Source: Ascidia mentula
Lineage: Eukaryota > Chordata > Ascidiacea > Phlebobranchia > Ascidiidae
DNA: 64,000 nt
Assembly (NCBI GenBank): GCA_947561715.1
Contig: OX387202.1
Span: 8,755,001-8,819,000 of the forward strand
Reading direction: 5' to 3'
Shown here: positions 30,891-41,879 of the stretch, in pieces
How positions within the stretch are numbered: position 1 is the first letter of the stretch
How the letters are laid out: each line of letters begins with the position of its first letter
The notes under the pieces: model-generated
Told to the model about the DNA's origin: nothing
Databases searched by the model: none
Seen by the model: the letters and a program-made list of their open reading frames with translations, nothing else
Translations under genes and position numbers: made by a program

Positions 30891-31774
30891 GTGTTTCTCG
30901 ACGTTCTGCACATTGCTCAAGCCGACGCACAGTTCGGGTTTGTGCTACAAGATTACAAAGAAGAAACTGCAACGCACAGAAAATTTCTCCACGGCACTTC
31001 GCATCACCCTATGTCAGTCTTTCAGGCAATCGCGAAGGGTGAAGCAATTAGACTACGAAGACTGAATGAAAGGGATAAAGACTATCTATCCAGTCGTCAT
31101 AACCGCCGCATAAAGTGTGTATCATCGAATTTTTCTGCAAAAGCCTACAAAAACATACTTCGAGGGGCGGAAGAATGGCAAAGGGAATTCACCCGAAACA
31201 GCCACAAAAACAGCGCGAAAACCCTGTTAGTTTGGGCAACATCTTTCCCAAAACTTGTACGCCATACACACATAGAAAAAGAACTTGAACCTAGGGCGAT
31301 GATTACATACAAAAGACAACCAACGTTGGGAAGCACACTCCACAAGGGAGATTGCTCACGACAGCGATAATGCACCCGAGACTGGGCGATCACAACCGTG
31401 CTTTGATTACACCAAACGAAAACCACCAACTTTCACAAGTGCTAAGCTGCCGAAACTTTGGCAGCTATGTTGCCACATGTATGATATGTTGCGACAACTA
31501 CGTCGGCCAAACAAAAAAATCATTTTCCACAAGGTGGCGTGGCCATAGAGCGTTGTGGGGTAAAGCCCACACAGAGATATGCAAAAGCAAAGACGATAAA
31601 GCTGCTCTTTTTAGACACTATGTCAGCAAGCACAATACGGTGGATAAATGCTACTACGTAACGTTTGTCGAACAACCTTGCTGCAGAACACTTGACGTAT
31701 GCGAGGCGAAATGGCAAGCCATAACCAATGCAACAATTAACATTGAACGCATAGTGTTGCCCAGGATACGATAA
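30891..31774 (+). mobile_element. Penelope-like element remnant: end of RT region plus GIY-YIG endonuclease, frameshifted
   Basis: Two overlapping frames make up the 3' coding end of a Penelope-like retroelement. Frame one (30891-~31345) has FLDV, then FLHGTSHHPMSVFQAIAKGE and IRLRR, the conserved block after the reverse transcriptase. Frame two (31352-31774) has a Cys-rich linker and the endonuclease core GSYVATC...YVGQTKKSFSTRWRGHR. A single frameshift near 31340-31350 separates them, and a stop at 30885 cuts off the RT, so the copy is 5' truncated and dead. An (ATTTTT)-rich tract follows at 31789-31850. This element class is known to carry hammerhead ribozymes, which makes it a candidate source for those in this window, though none flanks this copy. 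Confidence 0.82.
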
Positions 31775-34160
31775 ACACCACGTTTTCTTGTTGTTTTTAT
31801 TTATATTTATTTTGTTTTTATTTATTTTTATTTACATTTTTCATTTACATTTGAACCGTTCTAATCCATCCAGCCACTGGTGTGGTGCCTATACATGCTA
31901 TCTTTACACCTGCGAGCAAACCGCTGACGCAACAGCGTTTTTCGTTGCAAACGTTCAAATGCTGCTGTGCTTGTGTGTTGTTATTTGGTTTCGTACAGGA
32001 TTGCGGTCTGGAGGTTAAGTGTATGTTAGTCTTGATGTGTGCTTTTAATGCTAATCACTACGATTACTCATGTTGCTTTTTGGAATGCTGTGGATGCCGC
32101 ATAGGCGAAATATTTCAAAAAAAACATCTTGGTTGGATGATTAAGTAGCAATCTAGGCCAGTCCTAGGTATCACTTTTTGATCTTCCTGTATTTATACAT
32201 TTTGGAATAAATCGTTGTTGAACTTAAAAACTAAACAGTTGCCAAGACACATCAAATTAAAATGCTTGAGTTTGCATTACCGTGCGGCAGCATTTCCGCT
32301 TTCAGTGGACGGGTCGTATAACAGATTGTCTCACCGCATCGCAATGCGCAAGTCGCCGCAATATGACGATTTTGCGCAGAAACACATTCAGTGTATACAC
32401 CTTTACTTTGGAAAGGCTTTTTCTACAATATGCAAAACTATCGTTTTGCCAATGATTTGTTCCATATTTTCTCATGATGTAAATTAAATTAATTTCAAAG
32501 AATCTTTGTGTTATTTTAATCTTTGGTTCATGGAAACTGTTTCAACATTGATTTTTTCCCGCCTTTTTGTTGAGTTTGTTCTGTAATAATAGTTTGCTTT
32601 GTAATTGCTCCTTAAGGAGAACATCACTTTCGCTGTATTTACAAAAAACGTATGAGAAGCAACGAATATAATTTTAGAAATTGCTTGTAACTTACACTTT
32701 TCCCTGAATTCGACAAACATCTAACATTTCGACGTGTGACCTTTCGACAAAGTTTTTCTTTACATATTGTGAGTTGACGTGAATTTCTATAATTGTTTGA
32801 AACTGTACATAAAAGTTTAAAGGAGGCAAACAAAACTATTAAGAAGCATTGCAGCGGAAAGTGCCCAGTGTATTTGCATTGTTAGAATCCAAACTGCAAC
32901 TCATCTATGCAAGCAGGAACAAAAATAATTTGTTCAAACTAACACGAGTTCCAAAATTGCTTAATCACGCCAAACCTTGGTGTGTGTATGAATCTGCGGC
33001 ACCGCTTAATTGTGGATCAACAGCATTTCTGGTTTGAACGTTTTCCGAGATTTCAGTGTGATTCTGCACAACATCTTCCGAGTCCTGCAGGTCGCAAAAA
33101 GGGAAACCGCTAAGCTACGAAATACACAATATTTAATAATAGTCTACTTACTTCATGCACACTGATTGTCTGCATACTGCTTGTACAACCGATTATTTAC
33201 GGTTATACTCGGCTTTGTAGAAACAATGAAAACGTTTTTGCCTCACGAAATCAACTTTGAAAACTTCAGTGTAAAATTTAAAATATTATAAACCTTGTGC
33301 CGAACGGTTTTATTTTTGAAAACATGTTTCGCTTTAATAAGCATCTTCAGTTCTTATTCAATAGAATGGTAGCAGTAACTTTAAAAAATATATTTTTTTA
33401 GTGAGGGTGCTGGTGAGAAAAAATAGCTACAACGCCTCGACTTTTAGATAACCATAGTAAATACTTCATATCGTTACTTTATCTCTTTAACTTTTTGGCG
33501 CTTTCTTCATAAAAAGCTTGGCTTGGAAATACGACCGAAAGTAATGTCATGCAAATTACGCAACAATTTTCTCCCACTAATTTTTTGGGTTTGACGTTCA
33601 TACAACAGAACCAATAGATTTGGTTGCAATTAAACCTTACGCGTTGATTTACCACTGCAAAATGTGCCAACCTAATCCTGTCATTTTATCAGTTGACTTC
33701 AGGTAATTATACAAAGTAAAGGGGTTACTTGTACATGCACCCACATGACAAGCTGTGTACGATAACCAAAGATTAACCACTGTTATGGTGATCTCCTTGG
33801 CGACCGATGCTGCAAGCATTTTGTAGAACAAAGTTCAAGTTTGGCAAACAGTTCTGCGAACTCATTAGCGCGTTTAAGTTTGTGAAGTAAATGGCCTTTG
33901 CAAATGATCAATGTACAAATATTTATATTGTGTTTGCCATAAAGAATGACAAAATAAGCCAACCAATTATTTGTCGTACGTGCAACGTGGAGAGTAGGAC
34001 TTGAATAACAACAACCGAGCAATTAAGATACGCTGCAGTTAAGGGTCTGGGCAAATGATTAAACATTTCCTCAAGCAATCTTCGAGTTTAGTTAGATCAA
34101 CTTGTCGAACGGAACAGTTAATGACCGTGATTGTCCATTTTATTTCATTCGATTGAGAAA
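31775..34160. other. Intergenic, no supported gene
   Basis: Starts with a T/A-rich low-complexity tract to about 31850. The remainder has only short chance frames. Confidence 0.4.
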
Positions 34161-36800
34161 ATGGGTTGCTCAGGTAGTATTCAAACCAAGAAATCTTTTG
34201 AAGTAAGTAAGTTGTTTTTATGTTATGTTTCCTATGTGTAACACAACGATCTACACCAAGCATGGGTTTTATTCATTTTACATTTATAGCAGGATTATTA
34301 CATTCTCAGAAAAAAATTGCGATGTTATACCTTCGCTTACCTGAACACAGCTACTGCTACAGTCTTCTTAAATATGAAACAGCTTACTGTGGCCGCAAGA
34401 TGTGTATTTATTGCGTTTTAGTAATGTTAATGAATGTAATGGGTGTGAGTTATGGCTTCATATTTTTAGGTGTTTCCGCCCGATTTAGATCAATCAAAGT
34501 CAAACTCACAAAATCCCAAATTGTCATTTGAAAATGCTCCAGATTTAAATCAGAAACCAACTCACCACTATAAACAAGGTATTTATTATAAGTGGAAAGT
34601 ATAAAATAAACTTGTGTGAGCATTTTTATGTGTACTCCCTAGACACAGAATTAGACACAGTAAACCATCCAGTTAAAATAAGACAAAATCATGATGAAGT
34701 TCTGGAAGCTTACCGAAAACAGCAAAAACTGTGAGCAAGCTAAATTTAATCTTTAACTACACTGAGTGGTATTATTTTCTAACTAAGAAAAACGTTACAG
34801 TAAAATATATTTGAACAGATGGAATTAATTTCTCGACATTTATGGAAAACTTTAGCCAAATGTAGTGATATTTTTTGAACTTAAAAACTTTGGAAAACAC
34901 AAATTAAAGTCTAAAATGTTTTTTGGAGTTGGTCCTGGGTCAAAAATGTTTAAGACCGATGTACTGTGCTGCTGTTTGGGGATTGTTGACCAAAATGAGC
35001 ATTGGGCAACTTTAAATTCCATTTTTTATTGTTTAAGGGAAACAGAAGCACTCTTTCAGCAACAATTACAAGGAAAACAAAAGTTACAAGAAAAACTCCA
35101 TAAAATATCGAGAAACAAGAAAATTTCTGTCGTTACCGGTCAATTGGTATCGTCAATTATTTTGAAAAGTGACTTTGCATTTTTTGTAATTATTCTCTAA
35201 CTTAGAAACCGGAGAAAGGGTTGGAATCATTTACACCAATCACAGGAGAAAGCAATGCGTTTTCCTTGATCAACACAGATTCCTCTTATTTGACCAGGTT
35301 TGTAGTATTTAAAAGAATATTCTTTTCCCTTACTTTACCACGTTTCAGAAATGCTGATATAACTTCTACAATTCCGACGAATGAAAGCTGGTTAGTCAAC
35401 GAAATATCGCAACAAAAGGTGGGATTAGCAAATCAGTAATCGATATCACGTGCTTGTCAACCTTGCGCCCTGATTTTCTTGCAGATGAACAGAGATTTGT
35501 TGTCCGAAATATCGGATGAGCGTGAACAAAAATCTTCGAACGAAATCAACACCATCGATTGGCAACAGTTGTCGGTGAAAGAAACACTTGCCAGGCGCAT
35601 TCCGACGCCTTTCCCAACTTGAATCTTGAAGTTGTATCATTTTCCAGTGGCCTTGATTCGTACTGTCTGGCACCTAACGACAAAGAAGAATTTCTACACG
35701 TTTAAACATGACAAACCTCTCACTTTTCTTGCTGACCTTGTCTTCGTATTTGGGAAACACGAAGATTTCGTGACAGTTTTCACAAATGCCGATGTATCGA
35801 CCAGACTTGACCGCAGTCCACCATCGTTACATGCAGGGGAGTTTCTTTTGCTTGAAGTTACGCTGGTCCTATATTGCAAACTGAGGACATTCCACTTGTG
35901 TTTTCCACTTTTATTTCTGTAAACGAAAATATCAAAAACGTCTTTCCTTTGCCTTCATCAACCAACAGGGGATGGGGCCCAACGGCATCTTTCTTCTCTT
36001 GTGATGTAAAAGCTGTGAAGTGTCGCAACTCTACATCTGCATTTAAACCAACTCCATCGGTAACTACAACATTCTACCAACGATATGACGGAGGTTCGGA
36101 CATGGAAATATTATTGGATCACTTCTCAAAACTCACTCTTCGGTGATGTTTATCCAAATGTATAATGATCCACACATGTAGAGGGCGAAACTTCTTCCTT
36201 CGTCACATTCAGCTCGACAACGAGTTTCACAATCTGTGAGAGATTTTGTGACACAGGTTCATATGACGTTTATGGTGAAAAATATTCAACTGAAAGTGGA
36301 GAAAGTCTTGTGGGCTTCTGTTCAATATTCTGATTCTTGTGTATAAGCTGCAAACAGAAGGCCACTGTTTCGACCTAAAAGGTCTCATTAGTGCAGCTGG
36401 AGTGACTATCAGACGACTTTGCTGACCAAACGGCCAAGCAATGACTTCCACTTTGTGGTGACTGATTTTTGTTCTAAACCTAGTAACTGTCGTCTTCCCT
36501 TTCCTGTTGCTTTCATTGTTTGGGAGAAAAACGAAGTACGATCGCCGGATCCTCTTCTATCAAAAATTGTCAGAAACCTTCCAGTTTCCTTTCAACTTTC
36601 GTTGGGAAGATGTGAGAACACATAGGATGAAGGAGAAGTTGTTCCTTTTCACAAAGTTTTGCTTCTCTCAGATGATGGATCAAGAAAATGGTTGTGAATA
36701 CGAATGGATGCATGAGCCTGGTCCAGACGAAAAAAATCTGTATGTTGCCGTGGAAAAAACTGCTCGAGTACTCAGTTCAATTGTGATAATTTATAATTAG
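34161..36800 (+). pseudogene. KY-C: decayed KY paralogue with open N-terminal exons
   Basis: The 5' part still looks like a gene. ATG at 34161 opens MGCSGSIQTKKSFE (acylation signal). Phase-compatible exons follow: 34161-34202, 34470-34578, 34643-34730, 35038-35146, 35206-35297, 35349-35418, then 35485 to a stop at 35620-35622, 215 codons in all. The exon at 35349 begins NADIT, like NVDIT of KY-B exon 7. All transglutaminase-core exons and the first third of the KY repeat exon are deleted. From ~35620 the sequence aligns with KY-B 47.5-48.5 kb but is broken by several frameshifts (about 35700, 35870) and stops (36143 and beyond), and by a 121-bp hammerhead insertion at 36341-36461. The repeat part is dead. 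Whether the short N-terminal frame is still expressed is open. Confidence 0.85.
36341..36461 (-). mobile_element. Hammerhead-ribozyme element inserted in KY-C
   Basis: A 121-bp insertion shares ~95 bp with the 3.0-kb element. It is flanked by CTGATTCTTGT (36330-36340) and CTGATTTTTGT (36462-36472), an 11-bp target duplication with one mismatch. The KY-B gene keeps the uninterrupted site. On the minus strand the core reads CTAATGA instead of CTGATGA (G5 to A) and the cleavage residues are TT, so the ribozyme is probably inactive, although all three stems persist. Confidence 0.82.
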
Positions 36801-37953
36801 TGTATAGACGCTTTTCAAGAAAGATTACAGTGAAACTTCGTTATCCGCGAGTACAGTGTTAGTTTTCTGTATTTCTCTACCTTGCTCCTGTACATTTCTT
36901 TGTGAACTTTACAATAACATTTTGTTTTGCCACCATTTTCTGTTTTAAGGCTTTTGTGATTTTCCCAATTTGCCCTTGATTTGAATTAGTCTGTGAAAAA
37001 TTGTGATGTTTCTGATGCGATCATGGGAACAGTGGAACGTAAAATGCAAATTCGCTCAAAAGTCCTAAGCAGTCTAAATAGAAAAGCCAAAGCTAGAATG
37101 CTGTTGATCATAATGCTAGTAAACGTTTCTAAGTCATACAGGGTCCATCAGGAGTACTCAAGTCCTAAGCAAATGTTACACTTATTCTGTCTTTGCTTTG
37201 TTAGCTGTAAGGGGCAACCAAACATTTCACCAAGCGAGGCAAACATGTTTAATCAAAATTATTTAACGCATCGAATTTCAAAATCAGTGAAACAAAAACT
37301 TGCAAAATCAAATCATTTGTAATTTGGGCAAAAAACAATTACGCGGATATAACAACAAACACGACAAATGAAATGAAATGGGCACCAATAAAATCATAAG
37401 GTCAAGTTTAACGTAGATGAATTTATATTGTTGCGCATCACGTGTTTGTGTGACGCGTCTTACATAAAAACAATACTATTTTTATTTGACGCATTATTTG
37501 ACACTCTCGTCACGTGAGAACGGCCACGAGGGGGTAAGAACGAGGACATAACAATCAACGTTGAATGGTTACTGCGTATTAGAACCCTGATCTGAAGGTG
37601 GATAAAGCAAGCATAGTAGAATCGTGAGCTGCGATTGGTCTCGCCGCCTTCGAATGAGATCCTTTTCAAAGGAAACACCGACATGATTCGCCTTTGATTC
37701 AACACTACAGCAAAAAATTAACTTACAAAGAGGCACGAGATGAAGGCAACCACTTCACTTACACGAGAATATAACAAAAAGCGCGATGTTTAAGTTAGGT
37801 TTTAAATATCTAACAACTACAATGCTAGCCTTATTTTGCTTTTATCGAATGAGTGATTTAATTTAACTAGATACAAATATAACCTGCCTAAAATTTTGAT
37901 CACTGTGTATTATAGTATCACATTAAATTTACTTTTAAAAAAATTGAGGGAAA
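36801..37953. other. Spacer between KY-C and the kinase gene 3' end
   Basis: No supported gene. TTTATT at 37491-37496 is a candidate poly(A) signal for the minus-strand kinase gene. Confidence 0.35.
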
Positions 37954-40900
37954 TTATTCATTTTGTTCGTTGATAACAGACGACATTTGATTGAACAAAG
38001 TTGCCTCCGTGTACTTCATCTGGTTTGTGTGTTGATCTGCGATCTTCTGTAAGTCGGTAGAATTCATACCAAGATCTTGAAACTTCCTTAAAAGCTGTTT
38101 TTTCGTTTCAATTGCTTCACTGTGTTCTTTGTTGTTCTTTTGTTTGACGTACCTTTTAACCAGCTCACCAGGCTGCATGGATTCGTCTGTAAAACACATT
38201 TTTGCATGTAATCGTGAACCAATCCACATATATCTTCTGTTCATAGCAACATTCGAGAAAAAGCTGACCTGCTGAGCTCGAAAACTTGTTTCCGTCGGAA
38301 ACACGTGGTGGAGTGATGGGTGTTGTCCGACTTGTTTGCGGTGTTTGGAAAGATGGTCCAGCTTCTTCCACTGAATCATCATCAGGTTGTTCAACACCAG
38401 AAACCTCGTCTGTTTGTTGATTTTTGCCAACAGAAGGTTGGATTGATGACTCTGACTCACTGTCCTGCAAAGAAGACGATTCCGAAATATCATCAGCAGT
38501 TTCGGAGAGGAGGACTGGAGTGCTCGTGGTAGCTGCAAAATAGGTCACAAAAGTTTCGCAATGACAAGGTTTTTATAAGAGTCTAGCAGGATTCTTTGAG
38601 TACCACGCAACCGTCTCCATACGTTTTTCCAAAAAAACAAAATTACATATATGTTTGTTAATCGATTCTGGGAATTATTTCCGCATTCTATATTGCAATA
38701 GCAGTGAATATTTTCAATTATGGTATGTGTAGGCCTTAACGTTGGTTGTACACTGCATTATATTAAGTAGTTGCCGTATACAATTTTGTACGAAAAATGG
38801 CACTATTAATCTTTTACCTATTTCAAGCGACGAATCTTGATTAGACCTATATTCCTCGCTTTCACGTTCCGCAGTGCTTTGTGGGCCAGGTTCTACAAAA
38901 ATTTACTTACTTGTCGCGCAAAGCAATTTAATTATTATACATATAACAATGAATTACCGACTAAACTTCTTGCTCGAGTAGAGAATTGATGAAGCGGAAC
39001 ACGCTGGTTTAGATTTTCACGTCTTGGTATTCTCATCTGACGTACAATGTCACCTACTTGTTCTCTAATCACATCAGGGTTCTGTTTGTCAAGAAGCTGC
39101 TGGAACTTTTCTCGGACCAATGCCATGGACGGACGTTCTGATGGATTTTTGGCCCAACATTTCCTCATTACCACTAGACCTTCCTCCACACTGACTTTTT
39201 CATCATCTGTAGCCAAATTTCTTTTCCATTCTTCGATTCCAGAACAATCTGGCCTTCTTCCATCGATGACCTGCTTTATTAACTTCTCGGCATCCTCACC
39301 AGGGTAAGGTGTATTACGTCTGAAAACTGCGTAAGTCACAGAGCCATAAGAATACACGTCATGTTCCTTGGTCGGTTTCATTCCGATATCTTTCAACTTT
39401 TCTGGGGCGGTAAACTGTTGTGTGTACTGAATTCGCACCTTTTTGCTGCGTGCACGGGGGTCGACTGTAGTTGAACTACTGAGTGTTGCTAGTTCTGCAG
39501 CCCCAAAGTCACACAACTTTGCAACCAGGGTCACAGTCAGCAATATGTTGGCTGGCTTTATATCGCCGTGAATCAGTCTCTTTAGAGCCAAAGCATGACA
39601 CACGGCGAGACCATTTGCAACGTTGGATAGAATCCGAACTCGCAATGAAACACCTATGTCAATAGAATGATCCAAGAGAAGTTCCAGCAGATTTCCGCCA
39701 CTGCAGTACTCCAAGACAATTCCAAATGCGAATCCCCACTGAACCCAACCATAAACCTCCACTATGTTTTCGTGGCTGACTTTTTGAAGAAGCTCTTTTT
39801 CTTCCTGAAACCTGATAAATTACAATGTTTGTGCGTTTTCAAGAAAAAGGCAAGCGTGATTGTACCTTCGAACAATTACAGACTTTGCTCTCTTTCCTCC
39901 TTCTACAATCAAAGTTTTTATGGCCACGTGACGGTCATGGTTTCTCTGATATCCAACCAAAACATCACCTGATGCTCCGGCTCCAGCTTGGTACCAATTG
40001 GGATCGCAAAGGATATCTTCAACATCATATTCCAACAACTGTAAAAACAGATATGTAAACCCTGCTGAAGTTGGCAACTATAGTTTATTGCTTCTTTTCC
40101 TCAGATTTTTTTAGTAGCCTAATTGCAACCCCAAATAATAAAACTTACAAATGATGTTGGCAATTGCTGCGTAATTAATAAATTCAACTAACGTAGTTTT
40201 TGCATCAATGTTGTGTTCGACCTTTACTGGAATTAAGTTACCCAGGGAAGCGAAATACAACACTGTCCTTTTTCAGGATTGTTTTGACTGTAAACAAAGC
40301 GCGACTAACCTACAATGAAGCTGACGCCAAGTGACTTTGCCACTTCGATCAAGTTATATGGTCTTGCATACATACTAAAATTTATCAGATACCTGCGTGA
40401 TTTCTGGAAACGAGGATTCCAGTGTAGATACTTCAGGTGACTCTTCGTTTGGCTCATTTCCATAACTCCCCAAATCTTCTCCAAAAAAACTTTCTGCAAC
40501 CACAAATTGTTCAATTTTTTTGCTAATTTTTGTAATTTAAAGCAACTTTCGCCCAACCTTCAAAGCGCATTGTATCAATGGAAAACTGCCGTAAAGGCAA
40601 GCGGGGTCTCAAGACCGCCATGTTGTCATCTAGCAAACCAACTTCCTTTGCTGTAGTCGTCACTTGTTGAAGCACAACAGAGGTGCTTTGCTGATCAAAC
40701 ATTTGTTGTAACTTTTTGCTTATTTCTTCCATTGACGGTCGTGATGTGGGCTCTTCATTCCAACACATTTTCATTATCGCAACCAATTCAGCCACAATTG
40801 ATTTGTCTCCAGCTTCTAGATTATTTTTCAATTGCTCTATTCCTTCACAATCAGGTCGTTTTCCCTTTTTAATGGAATCCCACAAAGAATATGGATCAAC

Positions 40901-41879
40901 TAACGCAAAAGGCTCCTCGCGGGCAAGTATGACGTAAATCATCATTCCAAATGCATAAACATCAAGCTTACTTGTCGGTGGAAGGGTTGCATCATTGAAT
41001 TTTTCAGGTGCGGTGTACGCACAAATTTGGGGCCGTTCTGTTGCAATTTCTCCATTTTGACAATCAATTTCTCCACTGCCATGACTTACTAGGGTTGCAC
41101 ATCCAAAACTAGATAATTTGCAAATCAAATAATCTGCAAGCAAAATATTTGCTGGCTTCACACCGCCATGCACAAAATAGGAATCCACCAAACTATGGCA
41201 AATGTGCAATGCTTTTGCAATATTGCATAAAAATTTGAGACGCAATGCAACACCAAGCTGAATTGATTTGTCCAAAAGAAGCTCTCTTAGATTTCCGCCT
41301 TTGCAAAATTCCATCACAATTCCCTTGGAGTTGCTCCATTGTACTAAACCAATAACTTTAACGACATTTTCATGCTGAGCTCTCTTTAAATGTCGAATCT
41401 CTGCTTTAATTCTGCATAAGTTGCAATATACACAAATTTTGTGTGTGATTAACCAAAAAAAATCTTACTTATTTTCTGCAACGGCCTTTTCTCTGTTTTC
41501 ATTCGAAGAGCGATAAATTTTGACAGCAACAAGCTTTTTGAATGTTTTGTGATAACCAAAAACAACATAACCCAATGTTCCAGATCCTGCCTCATATGCA
41601 GCAGGATCAATTTCAATCTCATCAGGATTAATTTCACAAATCTGTACACAAATAAAGAAGACAATGTGGTACTGTAGTGAACATTACACTATGCAAACAT
41701 TTTGCTATAAAATACTTTGTACATAGCTATTTAATACTTGAGGCACATGAACTACAGAAAGAAAAAAGCCGAAGCTAAGAATTCACTGACTAACTTTATG
41801 CAAAGATTTTGATGTGTCAACATTTTAAGCCTTATTACAAACAAAGTTAAATGATAGAACTTACACTTTCCGTCGTCAT
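37954..41879 (-). CDS. Tandem pseudokinase-kinase protein, RIPK/TKL-like
   Basis: Exons from the 5' end: 41879-41865, 41641-41469, 41411-40558, 40493-40393, 40038-39866, 39811-38958, 38892-38818, 38532-38269, 38186-37954. They total 2742 nt, 913 codons plus stop. Domain 1 (~residues 6-300) keeps VAVK (K46) but has HGGVKPAN in place of HRD (Gly at 146) and SSFG in place of DFG (Ser at 164): a pseudokinase. Domain 2 (~382-670) has GAGASGDVLVG, VAIK (K422), HGDIKPANILL (D522, N527) and CDFGAA (D540): catalytically competent. Both end in a similar tail (RLPLRQFS, RVPLHQFS). A Ser/acidic linker and a C-terminal helical region follow. Domain 2 has no Met before its Gly-rich loop and its first exon opens in phase 0, so it must be spliced to an upstream exon. 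Family is tyrosine-kinase-like by sequence style; receptor or pathway unknown. Confidence 0.86.

Noticed and set aside
38470-38520. CTGATGAT with CGAAAC nearby in the kinase gene
   Set aside because: The order is wrong for a type I hammerhead and the bases are coding sequence in frame.
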